6,535 bases of DNA from Puniceicoccales bacterium (GTDB lineage: Bacteria; Verrucomicrobiota; Verrucomicrobiia; Opitutales; LL51): positions 1 through 6,535 of the forward strand of contig JAIRZB010000070.1 in assembly GCA_031267435.1 (NCBI GenBank), in the 5' to 3' direction. Shown here piece by piece: positions 5,242-6,535 of this stretch; the first letter of the stretch is position 1, and each line of letters starts with the position of its first letter. Position numbers and translations under genes: made by a program. The notes beneath the pieces were generated by a model, which was not told where the DNA came from, did not search any database, and saw only the letters and a list, made by a program, of their open reading frames with translations.

Positions 5242-6345
5242 TCAATATCGGCACAATTTCCAACACATTCCCATTCCTAAAATTTGTAGTAAAATATTAG
5301 GAATCCAAAGCAGTAAATCCGGATGAACATGGGGCTGTGTCCTCAAAAACGCTAGAACCATCATTACCAAATAATATCCTAAACAAAGCAATAGAGCAAT
5401 GGCAACATTTATCGACGTTTCCTTGCGATTTAGCTTTATCGATAGTGGAATCGTCACCGACACGAGTGCTAAAATCGCAAAGGCAATTGCACTTTTCATC
5501 TGCATCTCTACCTGCACTTCCATGTGTTTTGCCCAATCGTGATTTTTTATGCTTTGTTTGCGCAATGTTAGCATTTCCTCCAGCGTCATATGGCGAATTT
5601 TTTTTTGCATGCGTGCTTCTTTAAAAATATTACCCAGTGGCAAATCAAGTGAAAATCTTTCAAAAGCAATTAGTGGCGTAGTTTTTTCTCGTTCCAGTTG
5701 TTTTTCGACGGTTCCTTCTAACAGTGTCAAAACCAAAGTATTTTTCTGTGCGTCATATCCCAGGGTTCCCATTTTTGCCTGTATGTATGTCGCAACCCGT
5801 TCCCGCTTGTCAAGTTCCCAAATGTGAAAATTATTTAGGCGCTTCTGATCTAAGCTTTTCACAAAAATAATGTAGCCGGGAAAATCTCGAATAAATTTCT
5901 GAGGTGTTATAAAGCGCAATGGATCTTCACGAATGATATTTTGTAACTTACTTTTAACGCTAGAAATCGCTCGGGGGGCATAGTGAAAATTAATTACCAA
6001 TGACAGCAAAACCCCACAGCTCGCTAAAAATAAAATTGGTAAAAATATTTTAAGTGGACTGATGCCAGAACTTTTTAACGCAATAAATTCATTATCCGCA
6101 GACACTTCGCCCATGGTTAGCAGTGTTGCTACGACAAAACCGAAAGGAAGTGCATAGGAAACCATCGATGGCACTAGCGTGACTACCAAAAAAAAACAAT
6201 TACTCAGTGACAATTTTCCGCTAGCTAGAAAATTCATCATGTTTTTCATGACATTCCCTACTACAAGTAGGGCGGCCAAAAACAACACCGCAACCCCTAA
6301 GTAAAACAAAAATTGCCTCGATATATACTGATAAAGCAGTTTCAC
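5242..6345 (-). CDS. LptF/LptG-family (YjgP/YjgQ) LPS export permease
   Basis: This is a membrane subunit of the LptB2FG ABC exporter, which extracts lipopolysaccharide from the inner membrane and passes it to LptC/A for transport to the cell surface. The 367-residue length and layout fit the family: three N-terminal membrane segments (about 11-33, 50-76, 98-120), a periplasmic beta-jellyroll domain (about 121-275), then three more segments (about 285-303, 312-334, 344-363). The conserved stretch ALPFGFVVATLLTMGEVSADNEFIALKSSGIS (in part about 65-80 and 84-96) is the family hallmark after the second segment. LptF and LptG cannot be told apart confidently, so no symbol is given; a partner gene is not in the window. 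The start is GTG at 6343-6345 (protein begins MKLLYQYISRQF) without a Shine-Dalgarno sequence. It is on the same strand as the lipid A gene lpxB but separated from it by the effector region. Confidence 0.93.
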   Translation of the reverse strand: MKLLYQYISRQFLFYLGVAVLFLAALLVVGNVMKNMMNFLASGKLSLSNCFFLVVTLVPSMVSYALPFGFVVATLLTMGEVSADNEFIALKSSGISPLKIFLPILFLASCGVLLSLVINFHYAPRAISSVKSKLQNIIREDPLRFITPQKFIRDFPGYIIFVKSLDQKRLNNFHIWELDKRERVATYIQAKMGTLGYDAQKNTLVLTLLEGTVEKQLEREKTTPLIAFERFSLDLPLGNIFKEARMQKKIRHMTLEEMLTLRKQSIKNHDWAKHMEVQVEMQMKSAIAFAILALVSVTIPLSIKLNRKETSINVAIALLLCLGYYLVMMVLAFLRTQPHVHPDLLLWIPNILLQILGMGMCWKLCRY

Positions 6346-6358
6346 ACGTCTTTTGCGA

Positions 6359-6387
6359 TAAGTATGTTTTTAAGATCTCACCGTCAA
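6359..6387 (-). promoter_or_regulatory. Candidate promoter for the permease gene
   Basis: On the minus strand TTGACG (6387-6382; 5/6 to TTGACA) lies 15 nt before CATACT (6366-6361) or 17 nt before TACTTA (6364-6359); neither -10 is strong. Either would place the transcription start within about 10 nt of the GTG start, giving a very short leader. Confidence 0.3.
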
Positions 6388-6421
6388 ATACGAGAAAATA
6401 TTACAATGGCCAAAAGAATTC

Positions 6422-6533
6422 CTAAGGGCTGCGCGCCCTTAGAATCCCCGCCAGGGCAAGGGGAATCCTTCCCCTTGCAACCCCTTGCCAGGGGATCCAT
6501 CCCCTGGACCTGGATACGGCCGGTACCACGGGC
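6422..6533 (-). repeat. GC-rich multi-hairpin dispersed repeat, right copy
   Basis: This is the inverted partner of 78-189 (position p on the left matches 6611 minus p here), 112 nt without gaps and five differences by hand count. The hairpins are all perfect here: 6422-6442 (CTAAGGGC-type arms), 6456-6478, and 6488-6507 with arms CCAGGGGAT and ATCCCCTGG. GGTACCGGCC-type sequence at 6518-6527 corresponds to one arm of the fourth hairpin, whose partner lies beyond the window. It ends 76 nt upstream of the permease start, outside any gene. Both copies point their CTAAG-type end inward, as expected if the window is a contig broken at repeats. Confidence 0.85.
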
Positions 6534-6535
6534 AT

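Noticed and set aside
78..6533. Composite transposon bounded by the two inverted repeats
   Set aside because: The cargo includes core housekeeping genes (lpxB, ychF, LPS permease) and no transposase; ends in repeats are better explained by contig breaks at a high-copy repeat.

Overview
This is a 6.5 kb, mostly AT-rich stretch of a Gram-negative, lipopolysaccharide-making bacterium. Both ends lie in inverted copies of one very GC-rich, hairpin-filled repeat. The LpxB sequence style (a KAGGN insertion before YISPQIWAWK) suggests Verrucomicrobiota, perhaps class Opitutae; this is inference from memory of the family, not a search result. A SopB/IpgD-type phosphoinositide phosphatase suggests life with a eukaryotic host and a type III secretion system, although no secretion genes lie in this window.

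Layout. Positions 1-189 hold G/C low-complexity DNA and the left copy of the repeat, whose inner hairpin supplies the last codons and the stop of lpxB. Minus-strand genes ychF (GTPase/ATPase) and lpxB (lipid A disaccharide synthase) overlap by 8 nt (169-2437). Divergent from them, 2593-4523 encodes the SopB/IpgD-like effector. It is split into two reading frames at an A5 run near 3745; one extra A would restore a 643-residue protein with the CKSGKDRTG catalytic loop intact. A convergent small acidic hypothetical protein lies at 4635-4934 (minus). A gap at 4935-5241 contains an 83-nt perfect cloverleaf-shaped palindrome. A LptF/LptG-family permease (5242-6345, minus) follows, then the right copy of the repeat (6422-6533).

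How the genes relate. lpxB makes the lipid A disaccharide and the LptF/G-type permease helps extract finished LPS from the inner membrane, so the core genes are envelope biogenesis plus one translation-associated GTPase. The effector sits between them as an accessory gene. None of the five gene starts has a recognisable Shine-Dalgarno sequence.

The most unusual signals are: (i) the cloverleaf palindrome, with four uninterrupted stems and three 3-nt loops; (ii) the end repeat, whose two copies differ by a paired A-T to G-C change that keeps a hairpin intact; and (iii) the single-base frame break in the effector.
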